Shown here: positions 35,351-45,762 of the stretch, piece by piece
Layout of the letters: every line of letters starts with the position of its first letter
Position numbering within the stretch: the first letter of the stretch is position 1
Assembly: GCA_948474755.1 (NCBI GenBank)
Contig: CAOLHI010000930.1
Span: 248,001-312,000 of the forward strand
Direction: 5' to 3'
Length of the DNA stretch: 64,000 nucleotides
DNA from: Ctenosaura bakeri
Lineage: Eukaryota; Chordata; Lepidosauria; Squamata; Iguanidae
Notes under the pieces: model-generated
Told to the model about the DNA's origin: nothing
Seen by the model: the letters and a program-made list of their open reading frames with translations, nothing else
The model's database searches: none
Position numbers and translations under genes: made by a program

Positions 35351-35831
35351 CTACAGAAAGAGCAAAGAAAGGACAAAAACAAGTTAGAAACAGCACCTGT
35401 AAATAAGCTTCCAGTGACTTTGACTAGGGATATAAGATCACTGCTTATAACTGAACATTTTTAACTGCTGATCTCAGAAGAGGATCATTAACTGAAGGAG
35501 GACTGTTCAAGTAAATAAGGAAGAGAAATGATAGAAACAATAAACATAAAAAGGTTTTGAAAGAATGGAGTGAAATTATAATGTTGTCCATTCTCACAGT
35601 GCCAGACTGTGCAGATAGTCCATTGTTTCAACAGTTTAAAACATACAAAGAAAGGCCAATACTCCTGGAAAGGTTTGTATTCAGCGCTCCTGATCCAGCT
35701 TGTCAGAATCTTACACTGGAAGTAGAAAGCTTATTTAAAATTTCAATCAGGGTTGTTAAATATTCATTTGCAGATTTTTTTTTTGGAGGGGCCAGGAGCT
35801 GTAGTTCTTAAAGGCTTGACTTGGTGATCTG

Positions 35832-36089
35832 TCACAGACATGTTTCCAATCCTGGACCCCTGTGGTAGTACCCCGCACCAGAATCAAAACGCTTACTGGA
35901 ATAGCCAAAGATAGATGGGAGTAATGAATAACTGTGGTTTCGCCAATGTGTAAACATTGTTTTTTTAGAACGAGAACTAGACCTTCTTGGTGGGGAATTC
36001 TTGCAGTCATTGCTCCTGTATCTTGGTCTCTTCAAAGGGGCAAGAGGTGTGAATTCTGAAATATGGTCCCGACCATGGCTTGATGCAGT
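35832..36089 (-). CDS. ATP11A: ATP11A alternative C-terminal exon B (85 residues)
   Basis: The acceptor is 'tttcttggcag' before 36089. The frame joins phase 0 to the exon ending at 41780. The tail begins T-A-S-S-H-G-R-D-H-I-S-E-F-T-P-L-A-P-L and ends at TGA (35832-35834). The block R-D-x-x-S-E-F-T-P-L-A-x-L matches, from memory, the C-terminal exon of the longer mammalian ATP11A isoform (about 1191 residues). This separates ATP11A from ATP11B and ATP11C, whose tails differ. The tail is cytosolic and basic (clusters P-P-R-R-S-S-S-R-S-K-K) with many serines, suitable for trafficking control or phosphorylation. It is used when exon A is skipped (inference). Confidence 0.82.
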   Translation of the reverse strand, partial: TASSHGRDHISEFTPLAPLKRPRYRSNDCKNSPPRRSSSRSKKTMFTHWRNHSYSLLPSIFGYSSKRFDSGAGYYHRGPGLETCL

Positions 36090-36300
36090 CTGCCAAGAAA
36101 ACAAATGACAGATTGTGAAACAGCACCATAATAAATGAAAGGGCTTTTATGTGGTAGCTATCATTTCCAAGGGGCAATACGGTCACATTCGTTCATATCA
36201 ATGTATTTCCAACTGAGGACAATAGCCTGACTTGTTTAAATTGAAAGCAGTTTCAGTGGAAGAACAATTTTGTTTTACATGCAATAATTTTTCTTTATAG

Positions 36301-36306
36301 TTTATT
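36301..36306 (-). terminator. Possible polyadenylation signal for the exon A transcript
   Basis: Exact AATAAA on the minus strand 763 bases after the exon A stop codon. The downstream element is weak, so support is low. Confidence 0.25.
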
Positions 36307-37068
36307 ATTCTGCTCAACAGGAAAAATAAGATGCTTGTTTTTGAACTGTTCTTTATGTTTCATTTTTTATGATATAACTTTTTGATAATAAAAATGAACA
36401 TATTCTCCCAACCTTTGTGAAACATGCTGATGGGTGAAAATCTTTCTGCAGTTCTGGATAATGTCTGCATTAGTATCATTTAGGATAGTAAAATGTTTAT
36501 AAATGTTTGTTCATGCAGAAAAATGATTGAATAAATTTGTGCTTTTGTTTCATGTTACTTTTTGTGACTTGCACAAAGGAAACTTTCAATTTTGCATGCA
36601 ATGATGTTTTGTTCTAGCCTATTATTAGTCATGAAGTCAGTCTAAACTAAGTAAATGTTAAGTGATTACATAGCTGTACTTTATACCTATTATATCAGCT
36701 ACAGTATTTGAAATACAAGTACATTCACTCAATGGGTGATTGCCATAGTACAATGAGAAATCCACATTTAATTAAAGCTGCAGTCATCCTCATTAAAAGA
36801 GTTGATGCAAAATTTGAAACAAAAATTGGTTGCTTCTTAAATACTTCTTTTTCCAGGAAATGCACACACAAAATACTACTTGCAAAAACTTACCTGTGCT
36901 CTGAAATGCGTTGAAAACAAACTATATTACTCATAACCACAGAAATCATGATTAATTTGGGACAGATCAGCAAAAACTCTGGAGGAAAGAAGCTTTCCCT
37001 TTGAAAACATCACAGCACACCAATAGAAATTACCAAAATGGTAACGCTGTTACCTATCAGTGATCTAA

Positions 37069-37158
37069 TTATGCCTCGGAAGCGGAAAAGTTTCCTTCAA
37101 GGAGTGGCCCATCGCTGTTCGCCAGTGCATTTAGAGTTGTTTTATGTTTCATACTCTT
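37069..37158 (-). CDS. ATP11A: ATP11A alternative C-terminal exon A (29 residues)
   Basis: A consensus acceptor (tgtttttcctcatcctttcag) ends at 37159. The 29-codon frame then runs in phase 0 from the exon ending at 41780 to TAA at 37069-37071. The peptide is K-S-M-K-H-K-T-T-L-N, then A-L-A-N-S-D-G-P-L-L, then E-G-N-F-S-A-S-E-A. Its codons contain several CpG dinucleotides in an otherwise AT-rich intron, which argues for selection. Length is close to the short tail (about 25 residues) of the 1134-residue mammalian ATP11A isoform, but sequence similarity is not evident. S-D-G-P-L-L resembles acidic or SxxPLL-type dileucine sorting signals. Confidence 0.65.
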   Translation of the reverse strand, partial: KSMKHKTTLNALANSDGPLLEGNFSASEA

Positions 37159-39410
37159 CTGAAAGGATGAGGAAAAACACTGAGACTACAACTCAATAGG
37201 AATATCTCAAGCAGAAAGTGTTAACTGTAGTATTAGGACCGCTAACAGATGCCAAATCATCAGTACTGACAATGAAAAAACAAGTAAAGGTAAATTACCA
37301 AGAAATTGTTACAGCTATAGTTGAGGACTTAGGCTGTTTAAAACATTTTATGTAGACCTTGATTTTTATATTTTAAGTGGGAATGGACTATAAAGATAAA
37401 ACTAGTGCTCACTGGTATGTGACAGACTCACAGGAGGCTTCAGTCACTTCAGCCATAGTACCTGATAGAACTGGTTTGAAACTTATCTGAACAACATGCA
37501 ACTGACACATTTGCCCTGTTGCAAATGTATCTCCTCTTTCTCCTCAGAAAGATCTGTTGTGCATCTCATACTTCGAAGAAGAAAGTATAAACTTGCCAAA
37601 CATCTATGCAAAGGGTAAGATGGAGATTACCCATAAGTGCATATGAATTACTACATGGAGAAACTGAGACACTTTGCACCACAATACTACTTTTGTCATG
37701 GGACTAAATCTACATTATTTTTGCAGTTGTACCACTTGGCTTTTTGTTTACTTCATTACAGCAAGAACACCCTTACAGTTAGCAAGTCCATATATCTGAA
37801 AGGGTTATGATTTCAGTGTTTTTCAAGTTTTAAAGTTAAAACTTGACATCAAATTTACACTGAAAGTCTTAGAAGTTAGAAACAGGAAATAGGAAATGTT
37901 AATAATGTTAAGTAGAAAAAACAAAATAATTCTATATGGCAGGCATAAGTGAGTTTGAAACAATACATGCATAATTCTCAGCTAGAGAATCACATCAGAC
38001 AAAATACACTGGCTGGCATCAAGGACCAGTTTGGAATCAGCAAAGAAATAGCATTTAGTTTGTTCATCAAAAAAACCGATTCCTCCAAAGCTTTTGCTGA
38101 TTCACCAATTACAACAGCCCAAAGCAGCTTGCATATATGATAAATATAATTTACTATAAATAGAAACAACAAAAGAAGAGACAGACTTAAGTCAAATCTT
38201 AAAACCTGCAGAATCATTGACAACAACATTCTTGCTTACCCCACACAGAAGTGAACAGCATAAGGCGAGAAATGTAATGCATTTAGAAAAAGGCAGGATT
38301 GTGTTGTCAGAATGGAAAGAGAAATCTGAAGAATTATCTGTTATGTAAAAGAGCAGGTTCAAACCAGATCAGGCAACAATTCACCCTGGTTTCTGAACCT
38401 AGTTTGCAGGACAAGCACAAAGTTTGATTTTTAGTACAAATTGGCAAACCCTAAATCAACATAGAGAGAGAGAAATGTCTTTAACAAGGGGAGGATCAAC
38501 TGTGCAAGCCCTAGTCAGGTTTGCACATTTAATACCAAACCACAGTTTAGCATAACATCTGAACCACCCTGTTTTAATCAAGAGCTTGCATCACATCTGT
38601 GTTTGGCAAACAGTTCACTGCATTGTATGTCTTTCCTCCTATGGAAAAACCACCATACTGAAAAAGAACAAATCACTGCAGTAAAGATAACACTGCCAAG
38701 CTATTCACATAGAAAGACTGACAAAGAACTGCACTTAATTACTTACAATATACAAGTGCATTTAAAGCAAAGAGGAAACTTTCTACAAAAATATTTTAAG
38801 AGAGATTTAAAATACAGTAGGTGATAGGAGGTATGGCTAATATCTTGTGACTGTGAAAGCAGTTTTTAATGTCCTGTGAATGAAATGGTGAAGCATGCAG
38901 AAAAGGCAGGGAAAAAAATCACCTTTTGCTCCATTAGAAACTTAGACTGCTTGAAGTCTGAGAAAGCATAAAGATGGTAGACTGCTCAACAGAAAGGCAC
39001 TGATGTTTAGTCTGATTTTCCCAGAAGATTGACGGAAGTACCAGTGTACATCATTTATAGTTTAAAGCAAGGAAGCAGTAATTTAGGAAAAGAAGGATGG
39101 AAGACAGGAGTATATTGAGAGAGGGAAAGAAAAGACACACAAGGAGTACATTTGATTAAATGCTAAAGGCTTTCTAGAGCATATTACAAAAGACACATTA
39201 ACAATGTGATGCCTGGGAATGTCATAAAAGAAGATTCAGAGTCCAACCATGGAGGCATATCACTTTAAATATGCCAACTCGGAATATCTTAGAAAGATAA
39301 CACATTTTGCTTATTATCAGTGCATTTCTAAGTGTGTTTATTCAAGTAAGTCCACTGAAGTTTAATGGGACTTGTGGCCTATTCTCTACTAAGGAGATTA
39401 AGGCTATGCA

Positions 39411-39490
39411 TATATTACATTACATTATAATATAATATGCATATATTACATTATATTATAATATAATATTATATTTATAAATAATATACT
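39411..39490. repeat. AT-rich direct and inverted repeat
   Basis: The block 'gcatatattacatta' followed by 'ttataatataatat' occurs twice in direct order and is itself nearly self-complementary. Confidence 0.7.
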
Positions 39491-40038
39491 AGTTGCTCAG
39501 AAACAGGAACAGGTGGATATTTCTGCACTCATTTCTTGATTGCGGACTTCTCACAGTTTTCTGGTTGCCTACAATGAGAATATAATTCTGAACTAGACAG
39601 ACCTTTAGTCTGATTCAGCAAGGCTTGTATGTACATATATTCTTAACTGGGCACAGAATTTTAGCCTAAGACCCTCTTAGATCTCTTAAGTCAGCTGAGG
39701 TCTGTACCAAACAAAAATATTTGAGATGTTTTTCATGAGCTACTTCAAGCAAACTTTCTAATAGGTAGCTGTCAAACTGTTACAAGACGTTTCAAATCTC
39801 TAATCATACTGAGCTACTGTACTCTCTAACAGTTATCTCTTTGTTTTGAAGAATTTTATTTTTGTTGTTTTATACAGTTCCTAAAAATTCACAGATTAAC
39901 AGCATAATTTACTGGAATAAATTAATATTGTCTGATAATAATTTTGACAAATTATTGTGAACAAGATATGTATTATGTTAGACTAATCTCATATTGTTCA
40001 ACCATGGTTTAACTTTGACATTCAAGTATCAGATGATG

Positions 40039-40039
40039 A

Positions 40040-40081
<42 letters not shown>
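40039..40081. repeat. (ATT)n microsatellite
   Basis: About 14 uninterrupted ATT units in an ATP11A intron. Confidence 0.95.
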
Positions 40082-41779
40082 TCTTGTTGTTGTTGCTATT
40101 ATTCCAACCATAATAACCTTTCTATATATAACCATGTATATATTACCTATATTATATACCTATAATATATATTAGTGTCTGTCTGTCTATGTATCTATCT
40201 ATCTATCTATCTATGGAAAGGTAACGATATTCAAGTAGGAAATTCTCTCATGATTCCACTATAAAAATAATTAATTTTACGGAAAAGCTTTTTTGGGGGT
40301 CAGAGAAGTCTGCCTTGCTCTTTTTCATGAACTATCCTCGCTCAATACTGGCATTTACATTTATCTGAGAAGTCTGATATTAAATAATTGTTTTGGAATT
40401 CACTGTACACTGTGCATGAGGAAAATTCTTGATTCCAGTATTTACTTTAATGCTCTTAGAATATATTTCTCTCTTATTTAATAAGGAAGAGTAAACTTTC
40501 TGTGTATACCTGATTCAGTCAATAGTCCCTCTCGTCTTCTCTGTAAACACAACATGGGACTGTATTTCATCTTTGTGTCCAGGCAACCAGGCATACTTGT
40601 TTTCCCTCTAGTATTGTTTGAGCTATAGTTGAATAATAGGTTGCATACATGCAAAATCCAACACCTAAAAGCTGGAACGCTATAAATTACTTCCTCTTCT
40701 GACACACAGAAATCAGTACCCTGATTTGGGACTATAAACTGGATTTCACATGCACAAACTCTATTCAAAAGTGATACCCAAACACAGCTACTCTAGGATG
40801 TTGCAAGTGGAATCTAGAGGGTAACTTTTCTTTCTTTTAACCTACAATACATTTGGAGAAGGTAAAGGAGAATATTGTCTGAACCAGACATGAACTGCAG
40901 TGATCTTGTATGCTAAAAGATTAGGAAAAGCAGACATCTGAAACTAATTTGACATTGCAAAGTGTGTTTAAAAAGATGCTTCAAGTTTAGAATATAGTTA
41001 GCAATATATCAAAGATATTTTTTCTTTCAGTGAGAATTCTCAAGGGATTAGACGAGGAAGAAAGAGAGCTAGCAGAATTAGATGCAATTATAGTACAGTG
41101 TTCCCTTTTATACTGACAGTGTCACTGAATCAGGAACCTACCTTTCTAGAAAATGGATTTTAGAAATATGCAAATAAAAGTCGTAATAATACATGCAACA
41201 TATTTTATCATTAAACAGTACTACACATTTATTATTGACCATATTGAATAAATGTTCTCAAATTGTTGCCGTTATACAGTAAACACTAAGCAGCTTTGTT
41301 TTGTGCAGGGAAGGAGCAGCTATGAAGACCAATTTGCATAGGTTGCTAAATATTTTCATATCTAAAACAAAACAAAACCCTAGGAATTAAGACTTTTTTG
41401 TAGGGGTGTACAAATTAATAAATATACCCCTTGTTTTTCAGATGAGCACTGCTTGTAGCAAGTCCTATGATCAGAACTGCCCAATTTTTTTTCTAAATAA
41501 TTGGACATTACAGGTCAAATGGGCCATCAGTGGTTCATGTGAGCATGTAAGAAGGAATGAACAGAGCTCTTTGTGTGAACCAGCCTTGGTTAGTTTTAGT
41601 ATCAGTAAGTTATAGCACTCTTAGCAACCACAAACTGCAATCCCAAGCATATTTATGGGAGGCAAACGTCATCTGATATCAGGGGAACTGAGCTGACATT
41701 AGGCATTAATTAAGATTAGGGACTTGTCATATATTACCATACACATAAAATGCAAAAATTAAGACTACTCTGTTTTTAC

Positions 41780-41945
41780 CTGGGTTCTTTCTGTTGCTGT
41801 AGGCCACAGCTGCCTGCATAAAACTTTCTTCAGTACATCTGGAAGAAGGCTCACAATTATGAGCATAATAATACCCAGCCATGCAGGACCACTAGACAGC
41901 ATTTGCAGAAATACATAGTACATCCTCTGGTAATTCAGAAAAGGC
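41780..41945 (-). CDS. ATP11A: ATP11A exon: TM10 and start of cytosolic tail
   Basis: The acceptor 'gcctctag' ends at 41946 and the donor AG|GTAAAAAC begins at 41779. After one base completing Trp from the previous exon, 55 codons read [12 protein letters not shown]..., [25 protein letters not shown], ending [10 protein letters not shown]. The hydrophobic stretch is TM10. The [19 protein letters not shown] block matches ATP11A as I know it. ATP11C has a different, SVRPLLL-containing end, and ATP11B has HLHPTSTEKAQ. The exon ends in phase 0, so either terminal exon can follow. Confidence 0.93.
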
Positions 41946-43120
41946 CTAGAGGCAAGAAGAAAAAGAGAATACAGTCTGGGTAGAAAACTAAAGAATACCC
42001 AAGGATATTAATGATTTATCAATTACAGGTATTTCATACCTTTGCTTGTCCTTTTTCTGCAAGAATAATCCCTATTCATCCTTTGTTATCCTACTTTTTC
42101 AGCGGCCTTTAAAATATCCCAGTTTCTCTCTCTGCCCCTACACTTTCCCCCTGTGTCTTTGTCCTGCTTACATAGTTGAAAACTGACTTCCAAATGCAAA
42201 AGTAGTTTGCACTCAACACAGTGGGATGGAGAGAGAAGAGGAAGAGGTGGAATCTTGCCCTTCCCAGTAGACTTAGGCGAAAGCAAAGTGCTGCTGCCTC
42301 TCCTAGCTTATGTGTTCTTCCTCATTAATAACTTTTGCCATTTTGACTGCACTCGGATGACGCTTGGCCATATATCTCCCAGTTTTCATCAGTGAAATGT
42401 TGGATGGTATGGTATTTATATCCCCAACTGCAAAATGGTCAGAGTGAATAAAGTCAAAACATTGAAGTTTCATATGATTTCTTTTTTCCCCTTAATTGAA
42501 TATTGAGATAAAGAAAGTTAAACATGGAATGACTGTGAGCTTTTTAAAATTAATTCCCCCTCTTTAATGAGTGCATATCTTTCTTTGCCCCTACAATCTT
42601 CTCTTTCTGACTTGAGAAAAATTATTTTGCAAGCAATGCACAGCTACAATGTATAGAAATTCAGGAATTCATAGCAGAGCATGTATGTCCCCCTGCTACC
42701 ATATCAAGACCACTTTCTATTGGAAACAGGCCAGAGGGAGTCTTGAAACAGGTAAAGCTGGAAATCTCTGCACAAAGCCAAACTCTGTAGAAATAATAAC
42801 ATTACTCCAGCATGTGCTTAGGTTGGTTTGAAGGAACTCAACCTAACTGGGGTTAGCTGAGGCTGAAAGTAGGCTGAAGTAGACAATCTATTTCAGAGTT
42901 AGTCACATCAAGCCATGGAAAAGTGGTTTCCAATTTAAAGAGGAAAGCTATCTGTTGTCTCACTAGGAATGCAACTCCTCCACTATTTTGTCTTCTCAGG
43001 CAAGGATGAACCAACCATAGGTTTTCCCTTGCTCCAGGAGAAAACGAATACTTCTCTGCTGTATTTCTTCCCATATCTGAACATCCCTATATGTTCTGAA
43101 GAACATTTACATGAATAAAT

Positions 43121-43265
43121 GAATGTGGGGATTTGTGCAAAAACATGTTTTCTGAACAGAAAATGTGATTCCTGTTTAAATGTGGGGGTTTGTGCAAAAA
43201 CATGTTTTCTGCACAGAAAATCTGGCTCCTGCATGGGAGCCAGTGTTTTTGTGCAGAAAACATGT
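43121..43265. repeat. Tandem plus inverted repeat with TTTTCTGCACAGAAAA core
   Basis: Two direct units of about 56 bp (43121-43176, 43177-43232) share 'tttgtgcaaaaacatgtttt' and 'ctg[ac]acagaaaat'. They are followed by an inverted partial unit ('gtttttgtgcagaaaacatg'). The same palindromic word family fills 55520-55860. Confidence 0.75.
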
Positions 43266-44019
43266 TGCTTATTAAACAACAACAACAACAACAAAAGTCA
43301 GCGTCTATTTCTCCACAGAACACTTCAGGACATTGAACAGCAAGGGTACTCTACAATAGGTTTCCCAACTGTCAGAAAATGTATATTTCAACTGGGAAAC
43401 AAATAATTGAGTATACGCTTTCTATTCCTAACATTGAGAATAATTCTCACTGTTCACAAAAACAGTGCTAGGACTCAACTGTGTCTGTAGCGTTTAGGTG
43501 GAGGGAGAGGCTTATGTGGTCTTGTCATTTTTACAGCTTCCCTTTACTACCAAATAGGAGTGGACACTGTTATAACAGAATCCTCCTCCCCAGCTTCACT
43601 GTAAGATGCACAGGGATTATACACGTTGTTGCTGGTGTTGTTCAGTGGTGGAGCTTGGAGTGTGTGGAAGAGGGGGTGGGAGGGGGCAGGGCTACAGCAT
43701 GAAAAGTGTGGCTACTGTGCATGGGGGTGCGGCTAGGGCATGGCTACGGACCAGTATGTCCCAAAAGCATTGCTGCCCAGGGCAAATCGTCCCCCCGTCT
43801 CCTAATTCCTATGCAACTGTTGCTGCTGCTGTTAGAAAGGACTGTAGTTTCTTTGTAGTTTGGCTGGGTAAAATATGGCTTGTTTTAAAGTGAAACTGTG
43901 TGGTTTTCTCTGCCAGTGGCATGGCACCTATGGCCCCAGTGGATTTAGGGGAAAACTAATGTGCCCCACAACCACTGGAAGTTACTCATCTGTTGTTCAG
44001 ACTGCAAAGTTAATAGTAT

Positions 44020-44180
44020 TAAAGAGACCAAGATTCAAATTTTCACTTGGATCACAAAGGGACATTACACCAGTCAGCCAGTCTCAGCTTTATCTGCCTC
44101 ATAAAGCTGATGTAAGAATAAAATGGGAAAGTGGGAGTACACCACTTTGAGCTCCTTTGAGGAAAGGCGGGATACAACAG
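44020..44180 (+). mobile_element. tRNA-derived SINE (type 4)
   Basis: 'agagaccaagattcaaattt' looks like a B-box region. 'tgcctcataaagctgatgta', 'agaataaaatgggaaagtgg', 'caccactttgagctcctttg' and 'ggaaaggcgggatacaac' follow in the order known for a squamate SINE/LINE-tail element. The head is truncated. Confidence 0.6.
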
Positions 44181-44293
44181 ATGTGGGCAATAGAGTTACC
44201 ACAATCAGACTTAAAGTACAAATTTCATTAATATATAATCCATGTTGTGATTCTACAATGATATATACATTATGGCCCACAGTAGTTTCTTAC

Positions 44294-44397
44294 CAGATGA
44301 TTCCTCCCCAGAGAAGAGAAAAGACAATGTAGAAAAGTAAAGAGCCCCAGATGACAAAGTGGTTGATCCATGTCCAGTAATGTGTATCTAGTGCAAG
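44294..44397 (-). CDS. ATP11A: ATP11A exon: TM8-TM9 loop and TM9
   Basis: The acceptor 'ttcatacag' ends at 44398 and the donor TG|GTAAGA begins at 44293. It encodes [19 protein letters not shown] then [15 protein letters not shown] plus two bases of Trp (phase 2). The strongly conserved W-T-W-I-N-H segment leads into TM9. The length of 34 codons plus 2 joins exactly to the exons on both sides. Confidence 0.93.
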
Positions 44398-44979
44398 CTG
44401 TATGAAAAGATATGGAGTTAACATTTAAGGATAGCTGACATTATTAAAAAAGAAAAAACATTTAATTGGTTTGGCACTTATAACACGCTGAACTCCACAG
44501 GGATTTTTTTTAGCAAGGATTGCTCAGTAACTATGGGGTTATAAGAACTTGAATTCTATTACATATCTGCTCCAACTTTTAATATTACTGAAAATTACCT
44601 TTACACAAAATAACAGAACTGTACACAAATTACAGAAGATTATATTACATCTAGACATATTGGGATGAGATATCCTCATTTTCTCATATTCTTCAAAACT
44701 TCATTTAAATCAATGAGGACTTTACTAATATTTTAAAAAAACATATTTGGTGTTGCACTGCAGATCTTCTGTTCTGCTCCCTGTTGTGCCAGGAACACAT
44801 TTCTCTTCTTGGCTCTTTCCAGTTTTTAAACTGCCTCCTTTAAAATCATTTTTGCAAAGTTACCCTCTGGACCACCACTCAGCCATGGAGACAGATATTT
44901 TAACTAGATTCTTCTAAACCAGAAGTGAACAATTTTGACAGAGGTAGGGGCTAATTTTTTCCTTCTTTGTACTCCCTTG

Positions 44980-45192
44980 GGCTCATTCACACTACACAAG
45001 TATAGTGCTATATCCTACTTTAACTGCCATGGTTTCGTCCCCTGGAATCCTATAGTCTGTAGTTTGATGAGGTACCAGAGCTCTCTAGTGAGAATTCTAA
45101 AAGTCTTTCCCTCAACTGTTGATCCCAGGATTCCACAGATGGAAAAAGGGTGGTTAAAGTGGAATCATAGCATTATAATTGCATAGTGTGAC
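44980..45192. mobile_element. Palindromic MITE in an ATP11A intron
   Basis: The left arm has 'cacactacacaagtatagtg' and 'ctactttaactgccatgg'. The right arm has 'ggttaaagtggaatcatagc' and 'cattataattgcatagtgtg', with the 'ggaatcc'/'ggattcc' pair in the middle. Confidence 0.65.
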
Positions 45193-45696
45193 TGGTGCGG
45201 TAGTGCCCCCACTACTGAAAGTTGCTGAAAGGTTCAGCAGAACCAGCGAGGATACCCTTCCAGTTCGCTGCATAAGTCATCCACTAAGATGGATAGTGTA
45301 TCTGACAAAAGACAGTCTGGGTCACCACTTCAACCTGGAAATCCAAGACAGTGCTTGGTCCCAGACTATGAATCTGATCTTTACAAGAGAATGTGAAAAG
45401 GCATATTCCCAGCCAACCAGTCTGCCAAGTCACCATCATTTTACTTTTATGTTTCCTAAATCTGCTGCCAATCAATTGGATTAGATGATCCTGAATTCTC
45501 ATGTATTAAGACAAAAGAGAAGCTGCCCGCTTTTCCCATACCAGGCATAGTAGATACACTTCTGTCATGTCCTGTGTCTCACCCCACAGTCCTCTTTTCT
45601 ATAAGCTAAGAAATCCCAACCTCTGACTCTCCTCATAGGGAAGGTGTTCTTATGGTATTAGTTCAATTTCTACAGACAGTATGCAAGAGAACATAC

Positions 45697-45762
45697 CTTC
45701 AGGGTAACGGTGAATACTAGAACAGTAAACACCAGTGTCCCAAAAGTCCAGTTTCCAAACAT
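45697..45762 (-). CDS. ATP11A: ATP11A exon: TM8
   Basis: The acceptor 'ttttcctgtag' ends at 45763 and the donor AAG|GTATGT begins at 45696. It encodes exactly 22 codons: M-F-G-N-W-T-F-G-T-L-V-F-T, then V-L-V-F-T-V-T-L-K. The G-N-W-T-F-G-T motif is a hallmark of the ATP11 branch of P4-ATPases. Both ends are phase 0. Confidence 0.95.

Larger units (their letters stand above)
30925..35831 (-). other. ATP11A: Probable long 3'UTR of ATP11A
   Basis: From the stop codon at 35832-35834 downstream on the minus strand, the first exact AATAAA I found is the double signal at 30944-30954, 4.9 kb away. It is followed by a GU-rich element. ATP11A transcripts in other vertebrates are known for a long 3'UTR. 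The interval is AT-rich with few repeats, apart from a MITE (34566-34775), a SINE (34823-34970), a worn repeat at about 32780-33130 with 'aaccatgg' motifs, and a (TA)n tract. Its extent is inference; no transcript data were available. Confidence 0.55.
37159..41779 (-). other. ATP11A: ATP11A intron before the alternative terminal exons
   Basis: AT-rich, with few clear repeats: a diverged repeat with 'aaccacagttta' motifs (about 38390-38590), an AT palindromic tract (39411-39490), a sauropsid repeat core (39340-39410), and TTA (40039-40081) and TATC (about 40190-40215) microsatellites. No further coding exon was recognised. Confidence 0.6.

Noticed and set aside
43119..43406. Frame with repeated cysteine-containing units
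   Set aside because: The regular cysteines come from a tandem DNA repeat whose unit keeps one frame, followed by a (CAA)n tract.
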